A stretch of DNA of 64,000 bases from Tropicimonas marinistellae (GTDB lineage: Bacteria > Pseudomonadota > Alphaproteobacteria > Rhodobacterales > Rhodobacteraceae), in contig NZ_LNCI01000005.1 of the NCBI RefSeq assembly GCF_001509585.1, positions 310,001 through 374,000 on the forward strand. The letters are read 5' to 3'. A model generated the notes under the pieces. The model was given only the letters and a program-made list of their open reading frames with translations, was not told where the DNA came from and did no database searches. Both the position numbers and the translations under genes were made by a program. Of the stretch, positions 11,101-19,086 are shown in pieces. The first letter of the stretch is position 1. Each line of letters opens with the position of its first letter.

Positions 11101-14100
11101 GCCCGAAGCCGACATGACCTGGTTCGCCGGGACCTTCGTGCGGCATCCGATGGCGCTTGCGGCGACCAAGGCGACGCTGACCCATCTGATCGCGGAAGGG
11201 CCGGCCCTCCAGGAGCAGCTCAACTCGCGGTCGGCGGCATTCGCCGATCGGTTGAACGCTCTCTTCACACGTCTTTCCGCTCCGCTTCACATGGAGCAAT
11301 TCGCCTCCGTTCTGCGTCTGACATTCACGGAGCATCAGGAATACGCCGACCTCCTGTTCTTCCATCTGCGCAATCGCGGGATCATGACCTACGAGGGCCG
11401 GCCGATCTTCCTGACCACCGCCCACACGGACGCCGATCTCGACAAGGTCTACGACGCGTTCGCCGACAGCCTTCGCGCGTTGATCGCCGTCGGGTTGGTG
11501 GATGGCACAGACCCGGACCTGACCCGACGCATCCCGATGGCCACCGGCCAGCAAGAGATCTGGGTGACGGCGCAATTCAGCCGCGAAGCCGCCTGTTCCT
11601 ACAACCTGTGCAGCACATTGGAACTGACAGGTGCGCTCGATGCCGACGCTGTCCACAAGGCCTATGATGACTTGGTGGCGCGCCACGAGGCCCTGCGCAC
11701 CCTGCCCGATCGCGACGGCGAAATGCAGACGGTTTTCGCACGGGTGGAAGCGCCATACGATTACGTGGACCTCGCCCCCCTGTCGGGCCCCGACCGCGCT
11801 GAGCGTCTAGCCGCGCTCGAGTTGGACGAGGTCACGGTACCTTTCGATTTCGACACCGGCCCTCTGGTGCGTGCCAAGCTGATCCGGCTTGGCGAGGATC
11901 GCCACAAGGTCCTTTTGACCGCGCATCACGTCATTGCCGACGGGTGGTCCTGCGGCGTTCTCCTGCGGGAATTGGGACAGCTATATGCAGCCCACGCCGC
12001 GGGGGAAGTGCCAAACCTGCCGCCAGCACAGCAACTCGGCGATTTCGTCGCGTTCCAGACGTCGGAAGATCAGCAGAGCGCGCGCGAGGCCGCACGGCAG
12101 TACTGGCTCGACCTGCACAAGGATGGCGTCAAGACACCTGATTTCCCGAGCGACCGGCCGCGCCCGCCGGTGCGCGACGTAACAGCCCGCCGGCTGTCCA
12201 TCATGCTGCCACGTGAACTCTCGGCAGCGCTCCGGCAGGCGGCGCAGGACACGCGCACAACCCTCTTTACCACGCTAATCGGCGGGTTCGCCGCCTATGT
12301 CAGCCGCCTGACGGGCGAAAAAGACGCTGCATTTGGCTTCTCCGCAGCCGGCCAACCGCTCTTGGGCGGCAGGAGCCTCGTCGGTCATTGCGTGAATTTC
12401 CTGCCACTGCGCCTGACCGCTGAGCCCGATGACGGCTTCGCGGCCCATCTGAAGCGCATCAGCGGTTCGATCCTCGACGCGTTGGACAATCAGAACTTCG
12501 ACTTCGTCAGCTTCGTACGCGAGGCAAATGCGCAGCGCACGACGGACTGGGCACCGATCATCACCATCGGCGTCAACCTCGACCCGTCGTCCAAGGCCAT
12601 GGCGTTCGGCGACCTTCAGGTTCGTCCGGGCTCGGTGGGCCGCGCATATGAAAACCTCGACCTGTTCCTCAACTTCGTCGACACCGAAATCGACCTCGAA
12701 CTGCAATGCACCTACAATGCCGCGCTCTTCGACGAGGACACGATTGCCCGTCGCATGAACGAGTACTTGTGCCTGATGGAGCAAGGGAGCAAGGAAAACG
12801 AGCGCCCGCTCCGGGCGATCGGGTTCATCAGTGAGGAGGACCGCGCGCTTCTGGACGCCAACGCGCGAGAGCCGCGTGCGAACCTTCCCGCGACCATCAC
12901 CGACGCCTTTGGCGCAGCGACGGCGGCCCACGACGACGCCCCCGCGCTTGTCGACGTGCTCTCCGCCGCGCCCGTTTCGATGAGCTACAGCGGCCTCGAC
13001 GCAGCCTCAGACACCTGGGCCGCCGCGCTTTCCGATGCCGGTGTTGCCAAGGGGGATCGCGTGATCCTCTGGATGGCGCGGTCCTTCGACTACGTGGCCG
13101 CAATCCTCGGTGTACTGAAACTCGGCGCCGTCTATGTGCCGCTCGACAGTTCGACCCCGGCCGAACGCGTGGCCTTCGTGGCCGAGGATTGCCAGGCCCA
13201 CCACATCGTCGTCGCGGGCGCCACGGTCGCCGGTGATGTGCCGGACGGCTTGACTGTGCTTACGCCAGCGGATGCCGCGCGCGCCATTTCGCCGGTATCG
13301 CCGACACACATTACCCCGCAGGATCCGGCGTACATCATGTACACGTCAGGCTCCACGGGCACGCCCAAGGGCGTGGTTGTCACCCACCACGGGATCGTCA
13401 GCCTCGCCCACGCGCCCGAGTATGCCCGGCTGGACGAGACGCGCACCGTCGCGCAACTCGCGCCGCTTGGCTTCGACGCGTCGACCTTCGAGATCTGGGG
13501 CGCGCTGCTGAACGGCGCAAGGCTCGCAATCTTCGCGGGCGATAGCGTGCCCTCGATTTCGCAACTGCGCGACGGATTGTCGGAAAGCGGCGTGACAACG
13601 CTCTGGCTCACAGCGGGGCTCTTCAACGCCATTGTCGACGAGGATCCCCATTTCTTCCGTCCGCTATCGCAGGTTCTGACGGGTGGCCAGGCGCTCAGCA
13701 CCGCACATATGCGCAAGGCACAGGCAGCCTGTCCCATGACCGACTTCGTCAACGGCTACGGACCGACCGAATGCACGACCTTCGCCTGCACGCATGCGGT
13801 TCCGCGTCCGTTGTCTGCACAGGCGACCAGCGTTCCGATCGGTCGACCGCTTGCAGGAATGCAGGCACGTGTGGTCGACGCCAATCTCGCGACACTGCCA
13901 ATTGGCGTTCCCGGAGAACTCGTGCTTGGCGGCGACGGTGTTTCGCCCGGGTACTGGAACCGCCCGGAGCTGGCCGATACGGCATTTGTGGTCGATCCGT
14001 CGGAGCCCGCCCAGCGGCTCTATCGTACCGGCGATATCTGCCGCGTTCTCGCCGACGGGACCATCGACTACCTGCGCCGCAAGGACGATCAGGTGAAGAT

Positions 14101-15499
14101 CTCGGGGTATCGGATCGAACCCCGTGAAATCGAAACCTGCCTGACATCCCTCGACGGCGTTGATTCCGCAGCCGTGATCGCGGCAGGCGAACCCGGCAGT
14201 CTGCGATTGGTTGCCTTCGTCACCGTCGCAATTCAGCAGATGTCGGCCGAGACCATCCGCGACAAGCTGCGCATGCGGGTTCCGCGTCACCTGCTGCCAG
14301 CCGAAATCCGCGTGCTCGACGAAATCCCGGTCACCGCAAACGGCAAGACCGATGTGAAGGCACTGGAGAAATCCGCCGCTCGACCACAGCCATCGACGCG
14401 CGCGACCACGCCTTGCACCGATACCGAACACCGCATTCTTGCACTCTGGCGCGAGATACTCGGTACGCCGGTGGAATCCGTCACCGTCAGCTTCTTCGAC
14501 CTTGGCGGACATTCGCTTCTGGCGTTGCGCTTGTTCGACCGGCTGGAACGTGCCTTCGACGTTTCGCTGCCGATTTCGACGCTGTTCTCTCATCCCACCG
14601 TGGCGGATCTGGCCGCGCTCATCGACTCCCTGAGCACCGGACACGACGCGCGGGAAATGGCGGTCGACACCTGGTCCCCTGCCGTGGTGCTCGCGCCCGG
14701 CCCGCAGAACGGCAAGGCGGCGCTCTTCATTGTCGGAGGTGTCGGCGGAACACTCAATCACCTGGCCGATGTGGCGCAGGCATTCGGGCAAAGCCGGCCT
14801 GTCATCGGCTTTGAGGCGCGCGGCGTTGCCGGACATGTGCCCCATGAGAGCGTCGAAGACATGGCGGAAGAAAACCTTCGCTTCCTCATGCAGCACCAAC
14901 CCACCGGCCCATACGTGATCGGCGGCTATTCCGCCGGTGTTTATGTCGCCTTCGAGATGGCGCGCCAATTGCGTCTGCGGGGAGAGACAGTCGACCGTCT
15001 GGTACTGCTGGAGGCACTGGCCCCGGGAACCGTGCCAGACGAGGGAACCGTGAACGTTTCCGATGCCGCCGACCAACCGTCGTTGCGTGCGCGTGTGGCC
15101 TACGAGTTCGGCCAAACGGCATCCGGTGGCCGAGCATATCTCGGCCCTCGGCTTCGCCACGTCACCCGACGCTTCAAGGAAGAACGCTGGATCAAGCCGC
15201 GATTGCGCAAGGAGTCAGAGGCGTTCCGGAACAGTGAAACGACGGCCGCAGCCGTGTTGGATGCTGCCGCGCGGTACGGCGGCGGGCACTACGATTCCGA
15301 GGTCATTCTCGCCGTTTCCACCCCGAGCGGATTGGCCGAGTACAGGATGCATCAGGATAACCCGCTGTTGGGATGGGACAAATTCGTGGAGCGGGGCCGG
15401 ATCGAACGGGTGTGCGTCCACGCCTCCCACCGCGACATGATCCTGGATCCGAACGTGCGCGTTCTCCTCGACTTCATCGAACCACGGTTGACGGTTTAG
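5150..15499 (+). CDS. Hybrid NRPS-PKS with internal aminotransferase (A-PCP-KS-AT-ACP-AMT-C-A-PCP-TE)
   Basis: A 3,449-residue single-chain megasynthase starting at TTG 5150. Domains in order: A1 (about 17-515); PCP1 (Ser579 in LGGRSFLA); KS (636-1065, Cys808 in ACSTS, with EAHGTGT and NIGHLDAG histidines); AT (1160-1480, Ser1249 in GHSMGEY); ACP (Ser1580 in GFDSLFL); class III PLP aminotransferase (1700-2115, Lys1951 in YGKVAGGG); C (2126-2560, HHVIADG from His2259); A2 (2590-3065); PCP2 (Ser3122 in LGGHSLLA); TE (3180-3449, Ser3261 in GYSAG). All catalytic residues seen are intact. There is no KR, DH or ER. By PKS/NRPS logic, an amino acid is extended by malonate, the beta-ketone is transaminated to an amine, a second amino acid is joined, and the TE releases the product. 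The KS-AT-ACP-AMT-C block resembles mycosubtilin or iturin synthase. The product is unknown. Confidence 0.93.
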   Translation: MDSGYFEHVAGLEFDPHLGLFDIFHKRCEDMPDATAVILDTQEISYRELHASARQLSARLILAGVQPGDRVGILAERGLEAITAIVGTAGTRAAYVPLVPSYHQGQIGFIAGDVAPSVLLFANGLEDEARRIAPEDCTVLAISQPTDVADDVAFEPSMGDDVACILYTSGSTGKPKGVELLHKGLARLGYDQTVTLFDRGERLLHSSTLAADLAAAEIWGPLNVGGTIVVMEETRVSIDAIARCIDAHKVDVATFYTGIFHLIVESRPEVLSGLRLVSSGGDALSAPHVERVMRACPGTQVCNMYGPTETSVYTHLHIVQPEDIAAGVVPLGKAVGHTECLVLDPDLQEVPDNTPGQCVIAGHGVARGYFMRPDLSGAAFVDDPRPGRGGKVYLTGDLVVRDTNGIVHFRGRADRQVKLGGRRIELDEIEATLRHMEIVDNAAVATVKDATDELQIIAFLKRAPDAPVSDTAFLKDLGNLLAAELPEALIPRVMRVCDEFPLTGNGKVDRKRLLKDYEAEAAAMATNEATRLRADISLDTPFASPQGASETAIAEIWCELLGLDSVGRNDRFFDLGGRSFLAMQCLERIQAKLGTAISVAEFFDTPTVSGLAYAADATLQDRVRVRHVERDVERDDRIAIVGLGGRFPGAGDIPSFWEMLASGRSGRVDITREDLIAAGEDPALLDDPDYVASAYPLDDAEDFDAEFFGFTPREAQLMDPQQRVLLEAAWTALEDSGYDPRTGTDRIGVFCGVGRNAYMLHNLMSHPLLRETAHEYNMLIGNERDFPATHISFRLGLKGPGINVQSACSTSGVAIHLAAESLRRRECDVALAGGAKILVPNRVGYRYTEGGPLSADGVVRAFDAEARGMVRGSGAAMLAFKRLDDAIRDRDNIYAVLIGSAVNNDGDVKAGFTAPSATGQANVIAQALRNADADPSSISLIEAHGTGTILGDPIEVAGLTRAFATSEERESPCYLGSVKTNIGHLDAGATAAGLIKVALSLKNETIPASLNFNEANPKIGFCNTPFQVADKTMDWPRSDSPRRAGVSSFGLGGTNAHLVIEEAPVPREMMSVQSGPELILVSARTDKALEDSADQLADWLERESTVRFSDVAHTLRAGRRRFEKRLAFLAEDREQAVTLLRGRDPAQMLRTSTAAPDAPLAFLFPGGGAQYAGMARDLYEQDPSFRATLDECDAIYAAQTGGSLFDIIFRDAPIETPREALPSLFSVELAMARRALELGLTPSLLLGHSMGEYTAACVAGVMSLEDAMKIVLCRGRLFETLRPGAMLSVPLAADDLDLGEHLSVAAINRPDQCVVAGDSESIRALADDLAGRGTDCKQVHINVAAHSVLVEPILTEFRSAFESIALSAPKIPIVSNVTGEILTDAEAIDPDYWVRHLRSTVMFAKGLECVFARQNGLLLEIGPGQTLSAFARHHAGRTRDHEVIATMRHPKETADDYRVFLSALGRIWRAGGPVDWSAFDGGRSKRVSLPTYPFQRKRHWIDAVPFTETTAPEPTQDRHAELTTPEPDHDTDTPVEAAAEPLSNQESIRLKLRDILSQLSGFPAEEIDPYATFLELGFDSLFLTQANAAFKRAFKVRLTTRQLIEATPTLDALATHLETEGIAVTTSPEPATATASDATPAPGIDGEADTAAVESPGLAKVSKGAGPTLTADQDAHIDALIAETNRRTPSAKEQTQSARGVLADPRTVQGFRSRWKEMVYPILSDRAQGSRVWDVDGNEYVDLVSGYGVTFLGHGHPLVIEAVKRQIDRTLAIGPQTVLAGETAELVSQLTGMERVAFCNTGSEAVLAAVRIARTVTGRSKIVKFDGHYHGIFDEMQVRGSGQSGQLRTLPAAPGIPREAIQNTIVVKYGDPSALDVIRDNADEIACVLVEPVRSRNPDFQPREYLQELRRVTEESDVPLVFDEIVTGFRSHPGGAQALFDVRADMATYGKVAGGGLPIGIVTGKAQFMDALDGGMWEFGDESVPEADMTWFAGTFVRHPMALAATKATLTHLIAEGPALQEQLNSRSAAFADRLNALFTRLSAPLHMEQFASVLRLTFTEHQEYADLLFFHLRNRGIMTYEGRPIFLTTAHTDADLDKVYDAFADSLRALIAVGLVDGTDPDLTRRIPMATGQQEIWVTAQFSREAACSYNLCSTLELTGALDADAVHKAYDDLVARHEALRTLPDRDGEMQTVFARVEAPYDYVDLAPLSGPDRAERLAALELDEVTVPFDFDTGPLVRAKLIRLGEDRHKVLLTAHHVIADGWSCGVLLRELGQLYAAHAAGEVPNLPPAQQLGDFVAFQTSEDQQSAREAARQYWLDLHKDGVKTPDFPSDRPRPPVRDVTARRLSIMLPRELSAALRQAAQDTRTTLFTTLIGGFAAYVSRLTGEKDAAFGFSAAGQPLLGGRSLVGHCVNFLPLRLTAEPDDGFAAHLKRISGSILDALDNQNFDFVSFVREANAQRTTDWAPIITIGVNLDPSSKAMAFGDLQVRPGSVGRAYENLDLFLNFVDTEIDLELQCTYNAALFDEDTIARRMNEYLCLMEQGSKENERPLRAIGFISEEDRALLDANAREPRANLPATITDAFGAATAAHDDAPALVDVLSAAPVSMSYSGLDAASDTWAAALSDAGVAKGDRVILWMARSFDYVAAILGVLKLGAVYVPLDSSTPAERVAFVAEDCQAHHIVVAGATVAGDVPDGLTVLTPADAARAISPVSPTHITPQDPAYIMYTSGSTGTPKGVVVTHHGIVSLAHAPEYARLDETRTVAQLAPLGFDASTFEIWGALLNGARLAIFAGDSVPSISQLRDGLSESGVTTLWLTAGLFNAIVDEDPHFFRPLSQVLTGGQALSTAHMRKAQAACPMTDFVNGYGPTECTTFACTHAVPRPLSAQATSVPIGRPLAGMQARVVDANLATLPIGVPGELVLGGDGVSPGYWNRPELADTAFVVDPSEPAQRLYRTGDICRVLADGTIDYLRRKDDQVKISGYRIEPREIETCLTSLDGVDSAAVIAAGEPGSLRLVAFVTVAIQQMSAETIRDKLRMRVPRHLLPAEIRVLDEIPVTANGKTDVKALEKSAARPQPSTRATTPCTDTEHRILALWREILGTPVESVTVSFFDLGGHSLLALRLFDRLERAFDVSLPISTLFSHPTVADLAALIDSLSTGHDAREMAVDTWSPAVVLAPGPQNGKAALFIVGGVGGTLNHLADVAQAFGQSRPVIGFEARGVAGHVPHESVEDMAEENLRFLMQHQPTGPYVIGGYSAGVYVAFEMARQLRLRGETVDRLVLLEALAPGTVPDEGTVNVSDAADQPSLRARVAYEFGQTASGGRAYLGPRLRHVTRRFKEERWIKPRLRKESEAFRNSETTAAAVLDAAARYGGGHYDSEVILAVSTPSGLAEYRMHQDNPLLGWDKFVERGRIERVCVHASHRDMILDPNVRVLLDFIEPRLTV

Positions 15500-15502
15500 C
15501 CC

Positions 15503-16222
15503 ATGGCGGATGGAGGTTGGACAGCAGCGGGCGTGGAGATGCAGGAGTTTGATTTGGACTCCGATCGGGATATTTCGCTGACGTCCGCGCGGGCCGTATT
15601 GAGCCCGACCGAGGTCGACAGGGCCGCTGCCTTCGCCTTCGACACCGACCGCCACCGCTACGTCCGGATGCGCGCCTTGCTTCGGCGCAGCCTCGGGGCG
15701 GCGCTTGGATGTTCTCCAGCAGTGGTCGATGTGAAAACCGAGCAGGATGGCAAACCGTTCGTCGAAACCGACGGGTTGCACTTCAACCTCTCTCATTCCG
15801 CCGGACTTGGGCTGCTGGCGGTCTCCGACAACGGCCCTGTCGGTGTGGACGTCGAACGTGTCGATGCACTGGACGGGGCGACCGACGAACCCGGCTTCCC
15901 GGCCCAGTTTCTCACAGCAGAAGAACTCTTGACGCTGTCGCGGTGTCCTCCCGCAGAACGTCGGCGGACGCTGCTGACATGGTGGACCGCCAAGGAAGCG
16001 CTCATGAAACTCGGGGGCGAAGGGTTCGGCCGCGATCCGAGGCAGATTCGCCTCGTCCTGCAAGGCACCCGCCCTGTGGGGTATGGTGGAGCCGACAGCA
16101 CCGCCTTGCTCCAGTGCGGGTCAACCGCAGGTGGAGAGGCCATCTACGCGTTGGCCCGCGAGGTACGCTCCTGGCCGGCCGCGCGCGTGCCCCCCCTGCA
16201 ACGCCAGACCGAAACCGCCTGA
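15503..16222 (+). CDS. Sfp-type 4'-phosphopantetheinyl transferase
   Basis: A 239-residue protein that transfers phosphopantetheine from CoA onto carrier-protein serines. Motifs of the Sfp family are clear: NLSHS, GVDVERV (metal-binding Asp and Glu) and WTAKEALMK. It starts 3 bp after the stop of the megasynthase, so the two are certainly co-transcribed. It most likely activates the three carrier domains (Ser579, Ser1580, Ser3122). There is no other carrier-protein client in the window. The following 138 bp to the convergent glycosyltransferase contain no clear terminator. Confidence 0.93.
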   Translation: MADGGWTAAGVEMQEFDLDSDRDISLTSARAVLSPTEVDRAAAFAFDTDRHRYVRMRALLRRSLGAALGCSPAVVDVKTEQDGKPFVETDGLHFNLSHSAGLGLLAVSDNGPVGVDVERVDALDGATDEPGFPAQFLTAEELLTLSRCPPAERRRTLLTWWTAKEALMKLGGEGFGRDPRQIRLVLQGTRPVGYGGADSTALLQCGSTAGGEAIYALAREVRSWPAARVPPLQRQTETA

Positions 16223-16360
16223 CTGACGCACGATCGCGCGCCCGTACGATCGGAGCGCGCCGCGATGATACCCGTTCAGGGGCTTGGTCAGCCCTCCCGT
16301 TTCATGGTCAGTCAAACAGGTTGCTCGAGGCGTAACCACGGACGCGCGGCTGCGTTCCGG

Positions 16361-17545
16361 TCAGTTTCTGGCAAACCACTGACGTATCGGACGAACGACC
16401 TGCCGCGTCTTCATGGCATCGACGTAGATCTCCGTCGTGCAACGCCCCAATGCCTCGAGCGACCAGCGTGACAGGTCTGTGTTTCGCGCGCCGCTGGCTA
16501 GTCGCTCTCGGGACTTCGCATCGCTCAATACCTCAGCAAGCGCCTGAACGGCTTCCATCACGTCCGGTCCAGTGACAATCGCGTTGCGGCCGTCGGTCAG
16601 GATTTCCGTCAACCCGGGCAACTCCGTCGCGACAAAAGGTTTGCCACCGGCAAGCGCCTGTACAGCGACCCGCGGCAACCCCTCCCTGTCCGAGGTCAGC
16701 ACGCAGACATCGGCGCCGGCCACAAGTCGTTCCGGATCGGGGCGATGGCCACAGAACACGACAACGTCGTCAAGTTCGAGCCGTTGCGCAAGCTGCATCG
16801 CCTCATCCTCCGTCGGCCCCGTGCCCGCAAGGAGCAAACGGAACTCGGGAAACCGCGTCCGCCGCTCTGCCAAGGCTTCGAGAAACGGGACATGTCGTTT
16901 GCGCGGCTCGAATGCTGCCAGCATGAGCACGACGGATGGCCTGTTGTTCCCGACGAATCCCGGCCCGAGGAGCGTGTCATAGTCGTCTGGTGGAACGGCG
17001 GAGGCAAAACGCTCAAGATCCATCCCGGAGTAGACGACGTCGGTGTTGTCGGAAGTGCAGACCCCGATTTCCGAGTAGCGGTCGGCCACGGATTGGGAAA
17101 CCGCGATGAAGCAATCTGTCCAGCGCGCCGAAAGGCGTTCGACCGCAATGTAGAATGCACGCTTCCAGCGACTATCGACATCGAAGTTGACGATGTGAAG
17201 TCCGTGCACCACCAGCACGCCCGGAAGGCCGATCGCCGCGGCGCGCCCGACGATCCCGGCCTTGCTTTGGTGTGTGTGAACGACGTCGGGCCGCAGCTCG
17301 CGAAGTAGGTTTCTGAACCGGTAGATTGCAATCGCGTCCTGTACCGGCGACAGCGCGTGAACCAGGTCCGGCATTGCGCGGATTTCAACCTGGCCATCCA
17401 GTTCACGGTACCAGCTCCGGTCGTAGTCACATCCGTGGACGATCACCACGTCGTGACCCTGCGCCGCCTGCCAGAGGCTTGTGGCAACGGTATTCTCCTC
17501 CGAGCCCGCACGCAGGAATCGTGTTAGAACATGGACGATTTTCAT
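16361..17545 (-). CDS. Glycosyltransferase family 4 (GT-B)
   Basis: A 394-residue GT-B glycosyltransferase. The N-terminal acceptor half starts MKIVHVLTRFLRAGSEENT. The C-terminal nucleotide-sugar half has the GT4 signature GADVCVLTSDREGLPRVA, with EGLP replacing the usual EGFG-type E-x7-E region. No signal peptide or membrane span is visible, so it is cytosolic or peripheral. Its start overlaps the stop of the upstream flippase gene by 4 bp (17542-17545), so the two are translationally coupled. It probably adds one sugar to the exopolysaccharide repeat unit. Donor and acceptor cannot be read from sequence. Confidence 0.88.
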   Translation of the reverse strand: MKIVHVLTRFLRAGSEENTVATSLWQAAQGHDVVIVHGCDYDRSWYRELDGQVEIRAMPDLVHALSPVQDAIAIYRFRNLLRELRPDVVHTHQSKAGIVGRAAAIGLPGVLVVHGLHIVNFDVDSRWKRAFYIAVERLSARWTDCFIAVSQSVADRYSEIGVCTSDNTDVVYSGMDLERFASAVPPDDYDTLLGPGFVGNNRPSVVLMLAAFEPRKRHVPFLEALAERRTRFPEFRLLLAGTGPTEDEAMQLAQRLELDDVVVFCGHRPDPERLVAGADVCVLTSDREGLPRVAVQALAGGKPFVATELPGLTEILTDGRNAIVTGPDVMEAVQALAEVLSDAKSRERLASGARNTDLSRWSLEALGRCTTEIYVDAMKTRQVVRPIRQWFARN

Positions 17546-19086
17546 GATGCTTGTCCCCCTGCCTCGCCAGCTGGGACGATGCGGCGCCCGAACAGGACGA
17601 GCCGGTCACCGAACACAGAGCGAAGAATTTCGAGCCCTGCGCGCCCAAGGAAGAGTTGCGGGCAAAGCACTGTCGCAACGGCTGCGACCACGGTTTCAAC
17701 CAATGCAGCAACACTCAGCGCGAGCGCGGGATGAAAATCCGCCAGCATGAACTTGAGCCCGACCGCGACCGCCGTCACGACCAGGGTCAACGCCAGGGGC
17801 GCCATGTGGACCGCCACAATCTCTGAAGGGACGATTTCGGCCCGGCGGCACGTCAGCCAGAGCGAGATGACGGCGGTTATTGTCGCGGCGGAAGCAACAC
17901 CGACACAGGCGCCGACAATGCCAAAACCCGAGAGGGCCCAAACGCCGGTTGCGACGAGCCCCGCACCGGCGAGACGAACCGGCAGCAGGACGTAGGGGCG
18001 CCCAATTGCGTCGAAAAACGTTCCCAGCACGTGCTGGGCGATGATCGGATAAAAAGCCAGCGAGAAGACTGCAAAGGGTAGGATGGCGCCGCCCCACTGG
18101 TCGCCGAGCAGGAGGGTGATCACCTCCTCCGCGAAAACCGCCGCGAAAACACCGATTGGCAGTGTGATCAGAGCGACGAGTGCGAGTCCCCGGCGAATAG
18201 CGGAGCGCAAACGGGCCGCGTCCGACTGCACCCGCGACATGGCAGGGAATGCTGTCAGCCGGGTGATTGTCGCGACGAGGGTCACGCTATGGACCGACAG
18301 GAAGCGCGACCGGGTGTAGAGACCAAGCCCCTGGGTGCCGAAAAGACGGACGATCAGGAATCGGTCGACGCTGTCGTTGAGAAATTCGACCGGCGCCATG
18401 ATCGCATAGCCCAAGCCGAGCCGGAGAATCTCTGTACCGGGGCCACGTGAAAGCCGTGGCAAAACAAGCCGTTCGCGGGCGAACGCAAAGAGCGCCAGCG
18501 ACTTTACGACCGCTTCGGCGACCTCTCCGAAAATGATCGCCCAAAAACCAGCGCCCGCCATTCCCAACGGGATGGCAACACCGAAGGAGGCCAGTGCCCA
18601 GGCAAGCAAGTTGATACTGCCGACCTTCTTGGCACCGTCATGCCGTGCCAGCAGCCCTTCCGGCAACGCTCCGAATATCCTGAAGCCGATAATTGCCGCC
18701 AGCCACGGCGCAATATCGAGCACCTCCTCAATGTTGACGACACGCGCGAACAAGGGCGCCGCCAAGAGCAGCAATCCACAGAGCGCCACTGCATAAAGAA
18801 ACAGGATACTCGCCGCATTCGCGACGTGCTCGCGGGTCAAGGCCTCCCGCTGGATAACAGCCTGCGGAATGCCGAGGTAGCCGAACATCATCGCGAATTC
18901 GACGAGAAGCAGAGCGCCGACAGCGATACCGAATTGATCCGGCGCCACAAGACGAGCCAGAATCGCGACTGACCCGATACGTAATATCAATCTGAAGACA
19001 GAAAGTCCGCCGACCCACGCCGACCCACGCAATACCTGCGCGGTAAGGAAACGCCCCGGCGTTTCGCGGTCACGTCCGTTGGACAT
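17542..19086 (-). CDS. Wzx-like polysaccharide flippase (PST family)
   Basis: A 514-residue polytopic membrane protein with about 12-14 hydrophobic segments, typical of the polysaccharide transporter branch of the MOP superfamily (Wzx, ExoT, WzxC-like). The N-terminus is cytosolic and polar (up to about residue 20), followed by GSAWVGGLSVFRLILRIGSV. It should flip undecaprenyl-linked repeat units across the inner membrane. It overlaps the GT4 gene downstream by 4 bp and is divergent from the Wzy-like gene, with a 588-bp shared upstream region. Confidence 0.88.
   Translation of the reverse strand: MSNGRDRETPGRFLTAQVLRGSAWVGGLSVFRLILRIGSVAILARLVAPDQFGIAVGALLLVEFAMMFGYLGIPQAVIQREALTREHVANAASILFLYAVALCGLLLLAAPLFARVVNIEEVLDIAPWLAAIIGFRIFGALPEGLLARHDGAKKVGSINLLAWALASFGVAIPLGMAGAGFWAIIFGEVAEAVVKSLALFAFARERLVLPRLSRGPGTEILRLGLGYAIMAPVEFLNDSVDRFLIVRLFGTQGLGLYTRSRFLSVHSVTLVATITRLTAFPAMSRVQSDAARLRSAIRRGLALVALITLPIGVFAAVFAEEVITLLLGDQWGGAILPFAVFSLAFYPIIAQHVLGTFFDAIGRPYVLLPVRLAGAGLVATGVWALSGFGIVGACVGVASAATITAVISLWLTCRRAEIVPSEIVAVHMAPLALTLVVTAVAVGLKFMLADFHPALALSVAALVETVVAAVATVLCPQLFLGRAGLEILRSVFGDRLVLFGRRIVPAGEAGGQAS

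Noticed and set aside
12966-14400. Repeated adenylation-domain motifs as a recent duplication
   Set aside because: A1 and A2 share only family-level motifs and differ throughout, so a recent internal duplication is unlikely.
16223-16360. GC-rich inverted repeats as terminator between convergent PPTase and GT4 genes
   Set aside because: The stems are short and imperfect and no T-run follows on either strand.
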